Shown here: positions 1-8,870 of the stretch, one piece after another
Position numbering within the stretch: the first letter of the stretch is position 1
How the letters are laid out: each line of letters starts with the position of its first letter
Origin: Phaeobacter sp. 11ANDIMAR09
GTDB lineage: Bacteria > Pseudomonadota > Alphaproteobacteria > Rhodobacterales > Rhodobacteraceae
Length of the DNA: 64,000 bases
Reading direction: 5' to 3'
NCBI RefSeq assembly: GCF_001294455.1
Contig: NZ_LIKT01000009.1
Span: forward strand, 1-64,000
The notes under the pieces: model-generated
The model's input: the letters and a program-made list of their open reading frames with translations, nothing else
What the model was told of the DNA's origin: nothing
The model's database searches: none
Translations under genes and position numbers: made by a program

Positions 1-208
1 CCGCCGCAAGCGCCTGAGGCGGGGTGACTTCTGCGGGTGAGAGATCCATGAGAGGGGTGTCCTTTGTTGCCTGCGCAAGAACACCACTTGGCAAGCGGTT
101 CTCTGCTTCCGTCAAACGCGCTTTGGTTGCCGTCTTTGACGGCAGGGCCCTGCGCGGGGCTGACTTCTTTGCCGCGGGTTTGCGACCGGTGGTTTTACTG
201 CTTGCCAT
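1..208 (-). CDS. N-terminal fragment of an unrecognised Lys/Ala-rich protein, cut by the window edge
   Basis: On the minus strand an ATG at 208 opens a frame with no stop through the window edge, about 69 codons. The N-terminus begins MASSKTTGRKPAAKKSAPRR, a basic, Lys/Ala/Pro-rich, probably disordered stretch that turns more acidic further on. A weak GAGG lies just upstream of the start. No domain is visible in the part present, so no function is assigned. The basic tail could suit a nucleic-acid- or granule-binding protein, but that is only a guess. Confidence 0.45.
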   Translation of the reverse strand, partial: MASSKTTGRKPAAKKSAPRRALPSKTATKARLTEAENRLPSGVLAQATKDTPLMDLSPAEVTPPQALAA

Positions 209-363
209 GATGCGCCTCAATTTTCCAATTTTGCTTATTCATCATCCGCACTCAGGCTATGTCGCCCCTGACTGGAAAGCCAGCCACTTGGTTAACAAAA
301 GGTTAATCTGTGACTTTTCCATAGCCGCGATGCCCCATTTTGCTTGGCTCTCGGGCCTGGGCG

Positions 364-819
364 TCAGAACTGCGGCAAGGCGTTGCGGGCGATCATAGTG
401 CGCAGGGTAAAGCTGGAACGGGTATTGCGAATTCCAGAAACCCGCATCAAGCGCTCCTCAAGAAAGCGGTCAAAATCCGTAAGGTCTTGGGCCACGACCC
501 GCAGCAGAATATCGCGGGTGCCAGTCATCAGGTAGCATTCCATCACTTGGTCAAACTTGCTCACCGCTCGTTCAAAGGCCTGAAGTGCATCGGTGGATTG
601 GTGTTCCAGCTCGACTGCCACAAAGATGGTAACCGGCAGGCCCAGCTTGGCCTGATCAATCCGGGCCGAGTACCCTTGGATGACCCCGGCTTCTTCCAGC
701 ATGGCAACCCGGCGCGCGCAGGGCGTGGGCGAGAGCCCTACCCGGTCTGACAGCTCAGCCATCTTGATCCGCCCTTCGGCCTGCAAGATAGCAACAATCC
801 TGCGATCCACTGCATCCAT
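364..819 (-). CDS. Lrp/AsnC family transcriptional regulator, divergent from leucine dehydrogenase
   Basis: The 151-residue protein has the two-part Lrp layout. The N-terminal winged helix-turn-helix includes MDAVDRRIVAILQAEGRIKM and LSPTPCARRVAMLEEAGVI. The C-terminal RAM/AsnC effector domain includes the MTGTRDILLRVVAQDLTDF region. The start at 819 is chosen because GAGG precedes it at good spacing; an upstream in-frame extension lacks family similarity. It is transcribed away from an amino-acid dehydrogenase, the usual arrangement for an Lrp protein controlling its neighbour. Control of branched-chain amino-acid catabolism is inferred from that context. Confidence 0.88.
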   Translation of the reverse strand: MDAVDRRIVAILQAEGRIKMAELSDRVGLSPTPCARRVAMLEEAGVIQGYSARIDQAKLGLPVTIFVAVELEHQSTDALQAFERAVSKFDQVMECYLMTGTRDILLRVVAQDLTDFDRFLEERLMRVSGIRNTRSSFTLRTMIARNALPQF

Positions 820-951
820 GGTGATTTCCCTCATTTGTTTCGCAAAACTTAGGTGAAAACTCCAAAATTTGAAAGTTCGATATGCGAATTTGGCGAAAAC
901 CTTCATCTCTCTCGCGCTACCCTATCCCTTCATCCAGGAGGAGCCATCACG
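820..951. promoter_or_regulatory. Divergent promoter region between the Lrp gene and leucine dehydrogenase
   Basis: This A/T-rich 132-bp spacer separates two divergent genes. It holds a small inverted repeat TTCG-ATATG-CGAA at 876-888. It also holds related GTTTCGC (838-844) and GCGAAAAC (893-900) half-sites in opposite orientation. Lrp proteins usually bind such A/T-rich imperfect palindromes, so this is the likely autoregulatory and activation site. Exact promoter elements were not resolved. Confidence 0.35.
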
Positions 952-2004
952 ATGACAGTCACCGCCGTCGCATCCACGACCCATGAAGAAATCTACCGCG
1001 TAGAGGACCAGTCCTGCGGGCTTGTCGGCTATATTGCGCTGCATTCCACCCAGCTGGGTCCGGCGGCAGGTGGCTTGCGCATGCGACCCTATGACAGCGC
1101 AGAAGAAGCCCTGATTGACGTCAAGCGGTTGAGCGAGGGTATGACCTACAAAAACGCTGCAGCAGGACTGGCGCTTGGCGGCGGCAAGGCGGTGATCATC
1201 GGCGATCCTGCGACGCAAAAGACCCCTGAGCTGCTGCGCGCCTTTGCCCGCGCCATTCACAGCCTGCAGGGGCGGTACTACACCGCCGAAGACATGGGCA
1301 TGAGCCCCGCAGACATGGCAGTCTTGGCCGAAGAGACCCCCTATGTTGCCGGTCTGGCGGATGGCGCGTTTGCCAGTGGCGACCCCTCCCCGATCACCGC
1401 CCGCGGCATTTTCAACGCCATCCGGACCGCCCAGGCCCATCAGAACGGCAGCAAGGACCTGGCTGGATTGACCGTCTCGGTGCAGGGACTTGGCCATGTT
1501 GGCTACTATCTTTGTGGCTACCTGCATGAGGCCGGAGCCAAACTGATCGTCACGGATGTCAACCAAGCACAGATCGACAAGGCCATCGCCGAGTTTGGCG
1601 CGTCCGCTGTCGCGCCGGATGCGATTTACGGGGTTGGAGCGGATATCTTTGCCCCCTGCGCTATTGGCGGCATCCTCAACGCCCAGACCATACCTCAGCT
1701 CAAGGTGTCAATTGTCTGTGGCGGCGCCAACAACCAGCTGGCGACCCCGGCCGATGGCCAGGCTCTGCACGATGCAGGCATCCTCTATGCGCCTGATTTT
1801 GTGGCCAATGGCGGCGGCATCATCAATGTGGCCACGGAAATCGAACAGATCACCAACCGGTCGAGCTATGTCACAGAAAAGCTCGAAGCCCTGGATGTGA
1901 CCATGGCGAACATCCTCAAACAGGCCAAAGTGGAAGATCAAAGCCCCGATGCGGTGGCAATCAACACAGTTCTGGCCAAAATGGACAGGCAAAACGCCGC
2001 TTGA
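952..2004 (+). CDS. Leucine dehydrogenase (Glu/Leu/Phe/Val dehydrogenase family)
   Basis: This cytoplasmic enzyme should catalyse NAD-dependent oxidative deamination of branched-chain amino acids to 2-oxo acids. The 350-residue length suits octameric Leu/Phe dehydrogenases rather than the longer glutamate dehydrogenases. MTYKNAAAGLALGGGKAVII places the substrate lysine at residue 67 and the catalytic lysine at 79. VSVQGLGHVGYYLCGYL is the Rossmann NAD site. The start at 952 has AGGAGG upstream; a longer frame from 853 overlaps the promoter region and lacks similarity. The divergent Lrp gene is its probable regulator. Phenylalanine or valine specificity cannot be excluded from sequence alone. 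Confidence 0.88.
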   Translation: MTVTAVASTTHEEIYRVEDQSCGLVGYIALHSTQLGPAAGGLRMRPYDSAEEALIDVKRLSEGMTYKNAAAGLALGGGKAVIIGDPATQKTPELLRAFARAIHSLQGRYYTAEDMGMSPADMAVLAEETPYVAGLADGAFASGDPSPITARGIFNAIRTAQAHQNGSKDLAGLTVSVQGLGHVGYYLCGYLHEAGAKLIVTDVNQAQIDKAIAEFGASAVAPDAIYGVGADIFAPCAIGGILNAQTIPQLKVSIVCGGANNQLATPADGQALHDAGILYAPDFVANGGGIINVATEIEQITNRSSYVTEKLEALDVTMANILKQAKVEDQSPDAVAINTVLAKMDRQNAA

Positions 2005-2081
2005 TCCGGTTACACCCGACAATAAATCGAGCCCTTGGCAAAAGGGGCCAGAACGGAAAGAGTAAACTCGAAAAGAGTACT

Positions 2082-2115
2082 AAAAAGGGCGGCCCCTTGG
2101 GGTCGCCCTCTTTTT
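2082..2115. terminator. Bidirectional intrinsic terminator between leucine dehydrogenase and lon
   Basis: An 11-bp near-perfect stem (AGGGCGGCCCC / GGGGTCGCCCT, one G-U pair) with a two-base loop is flanked by five A on the left and five T on the right after one C. It can therefore stop transcripts arriving from both convergent genes. Confidence 0.85.
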
Positions 2116-2161
2116 CTTGGGCAGGCGTCCCAAAGGCGCCGCCCCCCATCTGATCTCTGGC

Positions 2162-4576
2162 TTAATGCGCCGGACGAGCCGAGCTGCGGGCTTCGGTCTC
2201 CAGCGCCGCCTTGGCTGCTGCAGCTTCTTCTTCCGCCGCCTCGTCCCACTCGATGGCCTCGGGCTGGCTCACCAGCGCTTGCTCCAGAACTTCGGACACA
2301 TGGCTCACCGGAATGATAGTAAGGCCTTCTTTCACGTTGTCCGGGATCTCGGGCAGGTCTTTGGCGTTTTCCTGTGGGATCAGCACGGTCTTGATGCCAC
2401 CACGCAGAGCCGCCAACAGCTTCTCCTTTAGGCCCCCAATCGCCAGCGCATTGCCACGCAGGGTGACTTCACCGGTCATGGCGATATCCTTGCGCACGGG
2501 GATCTGCGTCAGCACCGACACGATGGAAGTCACCATGGCCAGACCCGCCGAGGGACCATCCTTGGGGGTGGCGCCTTCGGGCACGTGGACGTGGATATCC
2601 CATTTGTCGAACTTGGGTGGCTTCACCCCGATCTTGGGCGAGATTGAGCGCACATAGGAGGACGCCGCCTCGATGCTTTCCTTCATCACATCGCCCAGCT
2701 TGCCGGTGGTTTTCATCCGGCCTTTGCCCGGCAGGCGCAGCGCCTCGATCGACAACAGCTCACCACCGACCGAAGTATAGGCCAACCCGGTGACAACACC
2801 GACCTGATCTTCCTTTTCAGCCAGACCATAGCGATATTTGGCCACGCCCAGGAATTCATCCAGATTGTCCGAGGTCACAGAGACGCTCTTGGTTTCCTTT
2901 TTGACAATCTTGGTCAGCGACTTACGCGCCACCTTGGCGATTTCTCGCTCCAGATTCCGCACGCCTGCCTCGCGGGTGTAGACGCGGATGATATCCTTCA
3001 ACGCGTCATCGCTCATCTCGAACTCCTTGGCTTTCAAGCCATGGTTCTTGACCTGCTTTGACACCAGGTGCTGCTTGGCGATCTCGCGCTTTTCGTCCTC
3101 GGTGTAGCCAGACAGCGGGATGATCTCCATCCGGTCCAGCAGTGGCCCAGGCATGTTATAGCTGTTCGAGGTGGTCAGGAACATCACGTTGGAGAGGTCA
3201 TATTCGACCTCCATGTAGTGATCCACAAAGGTGGAGTTCTGTTCCGGATCAAGCACTTCCAGCATCGCAGACGCCGGATCGCCCCGGAAATCCTGGCCCA
3301 TCTTGTCAATTTCATCCAGCAAGATCAGCGGATTGGTGGTCTTGGCCTTTTTCAGCGCCTGAATGATCTTACCCGGCATCGAGCCGATATAGGTCCGACG
3401 GTGACCGCGGATTTCGCTCTCGTCACGCACCCCGCCCAGGGAGATACGGATGAACTCGCGGCCTGTTGCCTTGGCCACAGATTTGCCAAGCGAAGTTTTA
3501 CCCACACCGGGAGGGCCAACGAGGCAGAGGATCGGACCTTTGAGCTTGGCCGAGCGCTGCTGCACCGCAAGGTATTCAACGATGCGCTCTTTGACCTTTT
3601 CCAGACCATAGTGATCAGCGTCCAGGATTTCCTGCGCCTTGCCCAGGTCCTTTTTGACACGCGATTTCACGCCCCATGGAATGCCCAACATCCAGTCAAG
3701 GTAGTTGCGCACGACAGTGGCCTCGGCCGACATAGGCGACATATTCTTGAGCTTCTTCAGCTCGGCGTCGGCCTTTTCACGGGCTTCTTTCGACAGTTTG
3801 ATGGCAGCAATTTTCTCTTCCAGCTCGGCGATTTCGCCGGCGCCTTCTTCGCCATCGCCCAGCTCCTTCTGAATGGCCTTCATCTGCTCATTCAGATAGT
3901 ATTCGCGCTGGGTCTTCTCCATCTGCGATTTGACCCGGGTCTTGATCTTTTTCTCGACCTGCAGCACGGACATTTCGCCCTGCATCAGCCCATAGACCTT
4001 TTCCAGTCGTTCCGAAATCGACAGTGTTTCCAGCAGTTCCTGCTTGCGATCGACTTCGATGCCGAGATGACCGGCAACCAGATCCGCCAGCTTGGCGGGT
4101 TCAGCAGTTTCACCAACCGCCGACAGCGCCTCTTCGGGGACATTCTTGCGGACCTTGGCATAGCGCTCAAACTCATCGCCCACAGTGCGTACCAGCGCCT
4201 CAATGGTGGTGGCATCGCCAGGGATTTCGGTCAGATACTCTGCGCTGGCCTCAAAATAATCCTCATTCTCGAGGAAATTGGTAATCTTGACCCGTGCGTG
4301 ACCTTCGACCAGCACCTTTACGGTGCCATCGGGGAGCTTCAGCAGCTGCAGCACATTGGCCAAAACGCCTGTGGGATAGATGCCATCGGTCTGTGGCTCG
4401 TCCTCTGCCGGATCAATCTGGCTGGACAGCAGAATCTGCTTGTCATCCGCCATCACCTCTTCGAGGGCGCGCACAGATTTTTCCCGGCCCACAAACAGCG
4501 GCACGATCATATGTGGAAAGACCACAATATCGCGCAGCGGCAGTACAGGATAGGAAGAATTAAGCGGCTCGGTCAT
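2162..4576 (-). CDS. lon: ATP-dependent Lon protease
   Basis: The 804-residue protein is a full-length LonA, the cytoplasmic ATP-dependent serine protease that degrades damaged and regulatory proteins. The N-terminal substrate domain begins near YPVLPLRDIVVFPHMIVPLF. A coiled-coil region follows around residues 180-300. The AAA+ module has Walker A GPPGVGKTS near residues 352-360 and Walker B ILLDEIDK. The protease domain has the Ser-Lys dyad Ser676 (PKDGPSAG) and Lys719 (GLKEKLLAAL). An AGGA precedes the chosen start; a start seven codons upstream is also possible. The C-terminal tail is Ala/Glu-rich. Confidence 0.97.
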   Translation of the reverse strand: MTEPLNSSYPVLPLRDIVVFPHMIVPLFVGREKSVRALEEVMADDKQILLSSQIDPAEDEPQTDGIYPTGVLANVLQLLKLPDGTVKVLVEGHARVKITNFLENEDYFEASAEYLTEIPGDATTIEALVRTVGDEFERYAKVRKNVPEEALSAVGETAEPAKLADLVAGHLGIEVDRKQELLETLSISERLEKVYGLMQGEMSVLQVEKKIKTRVKSQMEKTQREYYLNEQMKAIQKELGDGEEGAGEIAELEEKIAAIKLSKEAREKADAELKKLKNMSPMSAEATVVRNYLDWMLGIPWGVKSRVKKDLGKAQEILDADHYGLEKVKERIVEYLAVQQRSAKLKGPILCLVGPPGVGKTSLGKSVAKATGREFIRISLGGVRDESEIRGHRRTYIGSMPGKIIQALKKAKTTNPLILLDEIDKMGQDFRGDPASAMLEVLDPEQNSTFVDHYMEVEYDLSNVMFLTTSNSYNMPGPLLDRMEIIPLSGYTEDEKREIAKQHLVSKQVKNHGLKAKEFEMSDDALKDIIRVYTREAGVRNLEREIAKVARKSLTKIVKKETKSVSVTSDNLDEFLGVAKYRYGLAEKEDQVGVVTGLAYTSVGGELLSIEALRLPGKGRMKTTGKLGDVMKESIEAASSYVRSISPKIGVKPPKFDKWDIHVHVPEGATPKDGPSAGLAMVTSIVSVLTQIPVRKDIAMTGEVTLRGNALAIGGLKEKLLAALRGGIKTVLIPQENAKDLPEIPDNVKEGLTIIPVSHVSEVLEQALVSQPEAIEWDEAAEEEAAAAKAALETEARSSARPAH

Positions 4577-4653
4577 ACTCGGTCCTTTACTTGGCAAGAG
4601 CCCCCGGTCCCGACATTCGGCAACCTCTGGTGCTCTCCTCTTTGGAAGTCTTT

Positions 4654-4681
4654 ATCTGGTACGACGGTTAACATATTTCAA
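4654..4681 (-). promoter_or_regulatory. Possible heat-shock-type promoter of lon
   Basis: On the minus strand, TTGAAA (4681-4676) and CCAGAT (4659-4654) are separated by 16 bp, about 78 bp upstream of the lon start. The pair resembles alphaproteobacterial RpoH promoters (CTTGAA and CCNNAT type) but is not a strong match. It is proposed mainly because lon is a classic heat-shock gene. Confidence 0.3.
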
Positions 4682-4854
4682 CCGCCGCACCGCAAAGTTG
4701 GGGGACACCTTGCCCTCAGCACTCCCGGACCACAAGAGCACTTTTGTCAAATGCGCCGCAAATCCGGATAGGTCACAAAACCGCTGTTGGCTGTGCTCTG
4801 TTCCGGATAAAAATCTAGGCGCCCACCCCCCGTCCACAGGACCAAAGAGCTCCG

Positions 4855-5007
4855 CTACTGCGCCGCTTCGCTCTGCAGATGGGAAAGTTCCGCAAATTCT
4901 GTCTGTTGCGAGGACTTTGCATCCCAAAACCCAATAAATGCCACGCCAAGCCCCAGTACGACAAAGAAGGCCACATGGGCGGCACTCGCTGATACAGTGT
5001 TTTTCAT
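4855..5007 (-). CDS. Small single-span membrane protein, 50 residues
   Basis: An ATG at 5007 on the minus strand is preceded by GGAG eight bases upstream and opens a 50-codon frame ending with TAG at 4855. The product starts MKNTVSASAAHVAFFVVLGL. It continues through a hydrophobic helix (about residues 11-28) and ends in a polar, Gln/Glu-rich tail (SSQQTEFAELSHLQSEAAQ). The good ribosome site, clean membrane-helix profile and lack of any overlapping gene support it. No family is recognised. A role as a small inner-membrane peptide is inferred from the helix only. Confidence 0.55.
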   Translation of the reverse strand: MKNTVSASAAHVAFFVVLGLGVAFIGFWDAKSSQQTEFAELSHLQSEAAQ

Positions 5008-5175
5008 AACTCATCTCCAATCAACAGTTAACTGAGACACAGCAGAGCCTCAGTTTGCGGCAGAACCGGGGCTCAAACGGGTCACCGGGCTGGAGAACAG
5101 CTCAAATGCAGCTCAAATTCGTTTCATTTGCTCTCAACCGCTTGGACTTCAAAAGGGGCCCAAAACAGCCTATCG

Positions 5176-5421
5176 CTAACGCGGCCCGACAAAACCAACC
5201 CGACTTGGAACGCTTGTCTGGTCGATCCCCTGCGTGGTGGCAGCTTGACCGATACGATTCTGCTGGTCTTGCGCATTCTCCGAAGCTTCGAATGCCGAAC
5301 CGCCCTCGGCCCTAGCCGACCCCGCAATCAGGCCACCAAAGGTCAAAGCCACTGCCAAAAGCAAACTGCCACCTGCCCTTTGGCCGCGCCCTCTTAGCGC
5401 TGGATTGTTCAGACATTCCAT
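5176..5421 (-). CDS. Small exported protein with signal peptide, 81 residues
   Basis: The frame starts at 5421 after a GGGGAG ribosome site about eight bases upstream. The N-terminus is basic (LRGRGQR), followed by hydrophobic SLLLAVALTFGGLIAG and a SARA-E site, a classic Sec signal with cleavage near residue 38. The mature part is only about 43 polar residues (GGSAFEASENAQDQQNRIG and a Gln/Thr-rich stretch). No family is recognised. Its neighbour to the left is another small membrane protein on the same strand, so the two may be co-transcribed. Confidence 0.55.
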   Translation of the reverse strand: MECLNNPALRGRGQRAGGSLLLAVALTFGGLIAGSARAEGGSAFEASENAQDQQNRIGQAATTQGIDQTSVPSRVGFVGPR

Positions 5422-5582
5422 TGCCTATCTCCCCGGAAAAAAACCTGTGATTGAAATCGATACACAGAGTGTTCCCGCAGAAAGAGGCAGAAATAAGAGC
5501 TGTACCCGAGCACGGCCTTATTTTTTACGCATGGTTTTAGTTAAGCTCGACGATCTCAGGCGCCCCAATACCCTGCGACCGT

Positions 5583-6713
5583 TTACAGGGGATCTATATC
5601 GCCACGGGCGCGCTGATCATGGAAAGCCTTTTGCCAGGCCTCGAAGGTGCCCGCCGCGATGGCATCGCGCATGCCCTGCATGATCTCCTGGAAATAGTGC
5701 AGATTGTGCCATGTCAGCAGCATGCCCGAGATCATTTCGTTGCTGCGGAACACATGATGCAGATAGGCGCGGCTGTATTTTGAACAGGCCGGGCAGCTGC
5801 AGTTTTCATCCAGGGGGCGTGGATCATCCGCGTGGCGGGCGTTCTTGATGTTGACCACACCATGACGGGTGAAAGCCTGCCCGGTACGACCCGAACGGGA
5901 AGGCAGCACACAGTCCATCATGTCGATACCCCGCGCCACCGCGCCGACGATATCATCGGGTTTGCCAACCCCCATCAAATAGCGCGGCTTGTCCTGCGGC
6001 AGCATATCGGGGGCATAGTCGAGGCACTCAAACATCGCCTCCTGCCCCTCGCCCACCGCCAGGCCGCCTACCGCATAGCCATCAAAGCCAATCTGCTTCA
6101 GCGCCTCGGCGCTTTCTTCGCGCAGATCCTGCTCCAGTCCGCCTTGCACAATGCCGAAAAGTGCATGCCCCGGGCGATCTCCAAAGGCCTCTTTCGAGCG
6201 TTCCGCCCAGCGCATCGACAGGCGCATGCTTTCGGCAATGCGATCACGGGTCGCGGGCAGCGCGGGACATTCATCAAAACACATCACGATGTCAGAACCC
6301 AACAGCCGCTGGATCTCCATCGAGCGTTCCGGGGTCAGCTCGTGTTTGGAACCGTCAATATGGGACTTAAAAGTGACGCCCTTCTCCGTAAGCTTGCGCA
6401 GCCCTGCCAGGGACATCACCTGAAACCCGCCAGAGTCGGTCAGGATAGGGCGCTCCCAGTTCATGAACTTATGCAGCCCCCCCAGGCGGTCAATCCGCTC
6501 TGCCGTAGGGCGCAGCATCAAATGGTAGGTATTGCCCAGCAGAATATCAGCGCCGGTCTCGCGCACGCTTTCGGGCATCATCGCCTTGACCGTGGCAGCG
6601 GTGCCAACAGGCATAAAAGCCGGGGTGCGGATGTCGCCGCGTGGAGTTGAAATGACCCCAGTGCGGGCCTTGCCATCCTGGGCTTTGAGATCAAAGGTGA
6701 TTTTCGGCGCCAT
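5583..6713 (-). CDS. tgt: Queuine tRNA-ribosyltransferase
   Basis: The 376-residue enzyme exchanges guanine-34 for preQ1 in tRNAs with GUN anticodons. The TIM-barrel motifs are present: [10 protein letters not shown] (substrate Asp), [35 protein letters not shown], and the catalytic-loop region [15 protein letters not shown]. The zinc site is seen as [17 protein letters not shown] followed by the [10 protein letters not shown] histidine. The length matches bacterial Tgt. No queA or yajC is adjacent in this window. Nothing unusual is seen. Confidence 0.97.
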   Translation of the reverse strand: MAPKITFDLKAQDGKARTGVISTPRGDIRTPAFMPVGTAATVKAMMPESVRETGADILLGNTYHLMLRPTAERIDRLGGLHKFMNWERPILTDSGGFQVMSLAGLRKLTEKGVTFKSHIDGSKHELTPERSMEIQRLLGSDIVMCFDECPALPATRDRIAESMRLSMRWAERSKEAFGDRPGHALFGIVQGGLEQDLREESAEALKQIGFDGYAVGGLAVGEGQEAMFECLDYAPDMLPQDKPRYLMGVGKPDDIVGAVARGIDMMDCVLPSRSGRTGQAFTRHGVVNIKNARHADDPRPLDENCSCPACSKYSRAYLHHVFRSNEMISGMLLTWHNLHYFQEIMQGMRDAIAAGTFEAWQKAFHDQRARGDIDPL

Positions 6714-6830
6714 TTTACTCTCCTTTGACTACAGAACCCGGCGCATTTGCCTGATTGCGGCGCGTTTGACAAGCCTCAAGCCATCTTGCCAGCCTGCCAC
6801 GGGCAGCCCATACATAACATAAGCCCTATT

Positions 6831-6859
6831 CTTGAAGTCACGCCAGCGTGACCCCATAT
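6831..6859 (+). promoter_or_regulatory. RpoH (heat-shock sigma) type promoter upstream of qmcA-nfeD
   Basis: CTTGAA at 6831-6836 and CCCCATAT at 6852-6859, separated by 15 bp, match the established RpoH consensus (CTTGAA, 13-17 bp, CCCCATNT) almost perfectly. The start codon of the SPFH gene is about 38 bp downstream of the -10. Confidence 0.6.
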
Positions 6860-6897
6860 GTATGCAATAGTACACAGTAATTTATTCGGAGGACCCG

Positions 6898-7788
6898 ATG
6901 AACGAAGACTTCCTCATTGGACTAATTTCGCAAAACGCCATCTATCTGCTGGGGGCGATCTTCCTGATCGTCATCATCTTCAAGGGCGTCCACATCGTTC
7001 CGCAGTCTGAAAAATATGTGGTGGAACGCTTTGGCCGCCTGCATGCGGTATTGGGGCCTGGGATCAACTTTATCGTACCGCTGTTGGATAGCATTGCCCA
7101 CAGGATCTCAATTCTGGAGCGTCAGCTGCCAAGCGCCAGCCAGGATGCCATCACCAAGGATAACGTGCTGGTGCAGATCGACACCTCGGTCTTCTACCGC
7201 ATCACCGAGCCAGAAAAGACTGTCTACCGCATCCGCGACGTGGATGCCGCCATTGCCACCACTGTGGCAGGCATCGTGCGGGCAGAAATCGGCAAGATGG
7301 ATCTGGACGAGGTGCAATCAAACCGCGCCCAACTGATCGGCCAGATCCAGGAAAGCGTCGAAGATGCCGTCGATGACTGGGGCATCGAAGTCACCCGTGC
7401 CGAAATCCTGGATGTGAACCTCGATCAAGCCACCCGCGACGCCATGTTGCAGCAGCTGAATGCCGAACGCGCCCGCCGTGCTCAGGTGACCGAGGCCGAG
7501 GGCAGCAAACGCGCGGTTGAATTGTCTGCCGATGCTGAGCTTTACGCTGCCGAACAGATCGCCAAGGCCCGCCGCATTCAGGCCGACGCCGAGGCCTATG
7601 CCACCGAGGTGGTTGCCAAGGCGATCCGCGAAAACGGTATTGAGGCGGCGCAGTATCAGGTTGCCCTGAAACAGGTCGAGGCGCTGAATGCGCTTGGCAA
7701 TGGTGAGGGCAAACAGACCATCGTGTTGCCTGCACACGCGATTGAGGCCTTTGGCGATGCCTTCAAACTGCTGAAAGGTGGCAAATGA
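6898..7788 (+). CDS. qmcA: SPFH/band 7 membrane protein (stomatin/QmcA type)
   Basis: The 296-residue protein has one N-terminal membrane helix (about residues 10-27). The SPFH domain follows, with VPQSEKYVVERFGRLHAVLGPG and EVTRAEILDVNLDQATRDAM. A coiled coil rich in Ala/Glu/Arg follows (ERARRAQVTEAEGSKRAVEL) and then a short C-terminal helix. Such proteins form ring-like scaffolds in membrane microdomains and modulate membrane proteases. The ribosome site GGAGGACCCG is strong. The downstream nfeD gene overlaps it, the classic SPFH-NfeD pair. The heat-shock-type promoter upstream fits a membrane-quality-control role. Confidence 0.93.
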   Translation: MNEDFLIGLISQNAIYLLGAIFLIVIIFKGVHIVPQSEKYVVERFGRLHAVLGPGINFIVPLLDSIAHRISILERQLPSASQDAITKDNVLVQIDTSVFYRITEPEKTVYRIRDVDAAIATTVAGIVRAEIGKMDLDEVQSNRAQLIGQIQESVEDAVDDWGIEVTRAEILDVNLDQATRDAMLQQLNAERARRAQVTEAEGSKRAVELSADAELYAAEQIAKARRIQADAEAYATEVVAKAIRENGIEAAQYQVALKQVEALNALGNGEGKQTIVLPAHAIEAFGDAFKLLKGGK

Positions 7789-8075
7789 TGGAACAGATCA
7801 CCGTCTATTGGGAGCTCTGGTGGGTCTGGTGCGCCGCCGCGCTGGTGCTCGCCATCCTTGAGGTCCTCGCGCCGGGCTTTGTCTTTCTCGGCTTTGCCCT
7901 GGGCGCCCTGGCCTGCGGTATCCTGCTTGCAGTGCTGGGCAGTGGCGCCCTGGCCCTGCCCGCCTTGATCTTCCTCTTTGCCGCTCTGTCGCTGATCTCC
8001 TGGCTGCTGATGCGCCGTTATTTTGCGCTGCCGACTGGTCAGGTGAAGACCTTTGACACGGATATCAACGACTAA
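7785..8075 (+). CDS. Short NfeD-family membrane protein
   Basis: The 96-residue protein overlaps the qmcA stop codon (ATGATGG), implying translational coupling. Three hydrophobic helices are visible: VWCAAALVLAILEVLAPGFV, FALGALACGILLAVLG and LPALIFLFAALSLISWLL. NfeD proteins partner with SPFH scaffolds. Many longer members carry a C-terminal OB-fold domain; here the chain ends at about 15 polar residues after the last helix, so that domain is absent. No frameshift is evident downstream. Confidence 0.85.
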   Translation: MMEQITVYWELWWVWCAAALVLAILEVLAPGFVFLGFALGALACGILLAVLGSGALALPALIFLFAALSLISWLLMRRYFALPTGQVKTFDTDIND

Positions 8076-8112
8076 AGCCTCATCAAAGATGTCTACACGG
8101 CCCCTTTGGTAA

Positions 8113-8151
8113 CTCTCTCCAACCACAGCTGGTCGGTCACGTTGGAGAGAG
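8113..8151 (+). terminator. Hairpin downstream of nfeD, possible terminator
   Basis: The arms CTCTCTCCAAC (8113-8123) and GTTGGAGAGAG (8141-8151) are perfectly complementary around a 17-base loop, 38 bp after the nfeD stop. The following tract (CAGTCCTTCTTTG) is only moderately T-rich, so termination may be partial. Nothing else is recognised in 8152-8284. Confidence 0.45.
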
Positions 8152-8284
8152 CAGTCCTTCTTTGAGGGGTCACCTACGTCCCGACAACCTACCTAGGGTC
8201 TAGCCTGCAGTGGCCGATCGCAGCGAGCCCAAATTTGGCCGACTTCTGTGATCCGACGGTTCTGGCTTCTGCACTTCACTGTGA

Positions 8285-8758
8285 TCAACTCTGGTGTCTA
8301 AGAACGTCACAGGGAATCGCGGGGTCGTTTTTGTAGATCTCGGAAACGAAATGCGTCGTGTATCGGACTATGTTTTCGTCGCCGTCAAACAGTCGGTCGC
8401 AGACCTCTTGATACTCGACCATATTTTGGAAGTTCCCGATAAGCACCGCGTCCAACTCACCTGTTACACCATACGCATACGCAATGGCAGGTTCCGCCTC
8501 AACGCGCTTGGAGAACGCTGCTCTATTCGCGAGATTGTAATCTTTGGTCGTGGTTGTGATGATTGCCTGCAGGCCGCGCCCTAATTTAGCACTATCCACG
8601 AGATAGATGTTTTTGGTCAGGATGCCCGCGTTTTGAAGGTCACGAACCCGTCGCAAACACGTTGACGGCGTCGAATTGACTACTTCAGCCAATTCCGCGT
8701 TTGTTATGTCTCCGCACCTTTGCAACGCCTCAATGATGCGAATGTTAAGTGAGTCCAT
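8285..8758 (-). CDS. Lrp/AsnC family regulator divergent from the DmdA-like gene
   Basis: The 157-residue protein has an N-terminal HTH (MDSLNIRIIEALQRCGDITN and STPSTCLRRVRDLQNAGIL). A RAM-type effector domain follows (AYGVTGELDAVLIGNFQNMVEYQEVCDRLF). It lies 112 bp from a divergent GcvT-family gene, and both genes have visibly A/T-richer codons than the genes on either side. The pairing suggests local control of the enzyme, with its substrate or an amino acid as effector. The effector is not predictable from sequence. Confidence 0.85.
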   Translation of the reverse strand: MDSLNIRIIEALQRCGDITNAELAEVVNSTPSTCLRRVRDLQNAGILTKNIYLVDSAKLGRGLQAIITTTTKDYNLANRAAFSKRVEAEPAIAYAYGVTGELDAVLIGNFQNMVEYQEVCDRLFDGDENIVRYTTHFVSEIYKNDPAIPCDVLRHQS

Positions 8759-8870
8759 AGAGAGCCTGCAATATTATGCCATTTTTCTGGTATCTTTGAC
8801 CACATCATGCACGGAAAACCTATAGCTACTATGGAAAAATTCTACGGCTGAACCGAACTGGAGAGATTAC

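Noticed and set aside
3068-4771. 567-codon open frame on the plus strand opposite lon
   Set aside because: It is antisense to the conserved Lon coding frame, has no recognisable domain and arises from GC-rich codon bias.
5490-5530. Possible terminator after tgt (AATAAG...CTTATT)
   Set aside because: Only six outer base pairs are convincing, the inner stem mismatches and no proper T-run follows on the minus strand.
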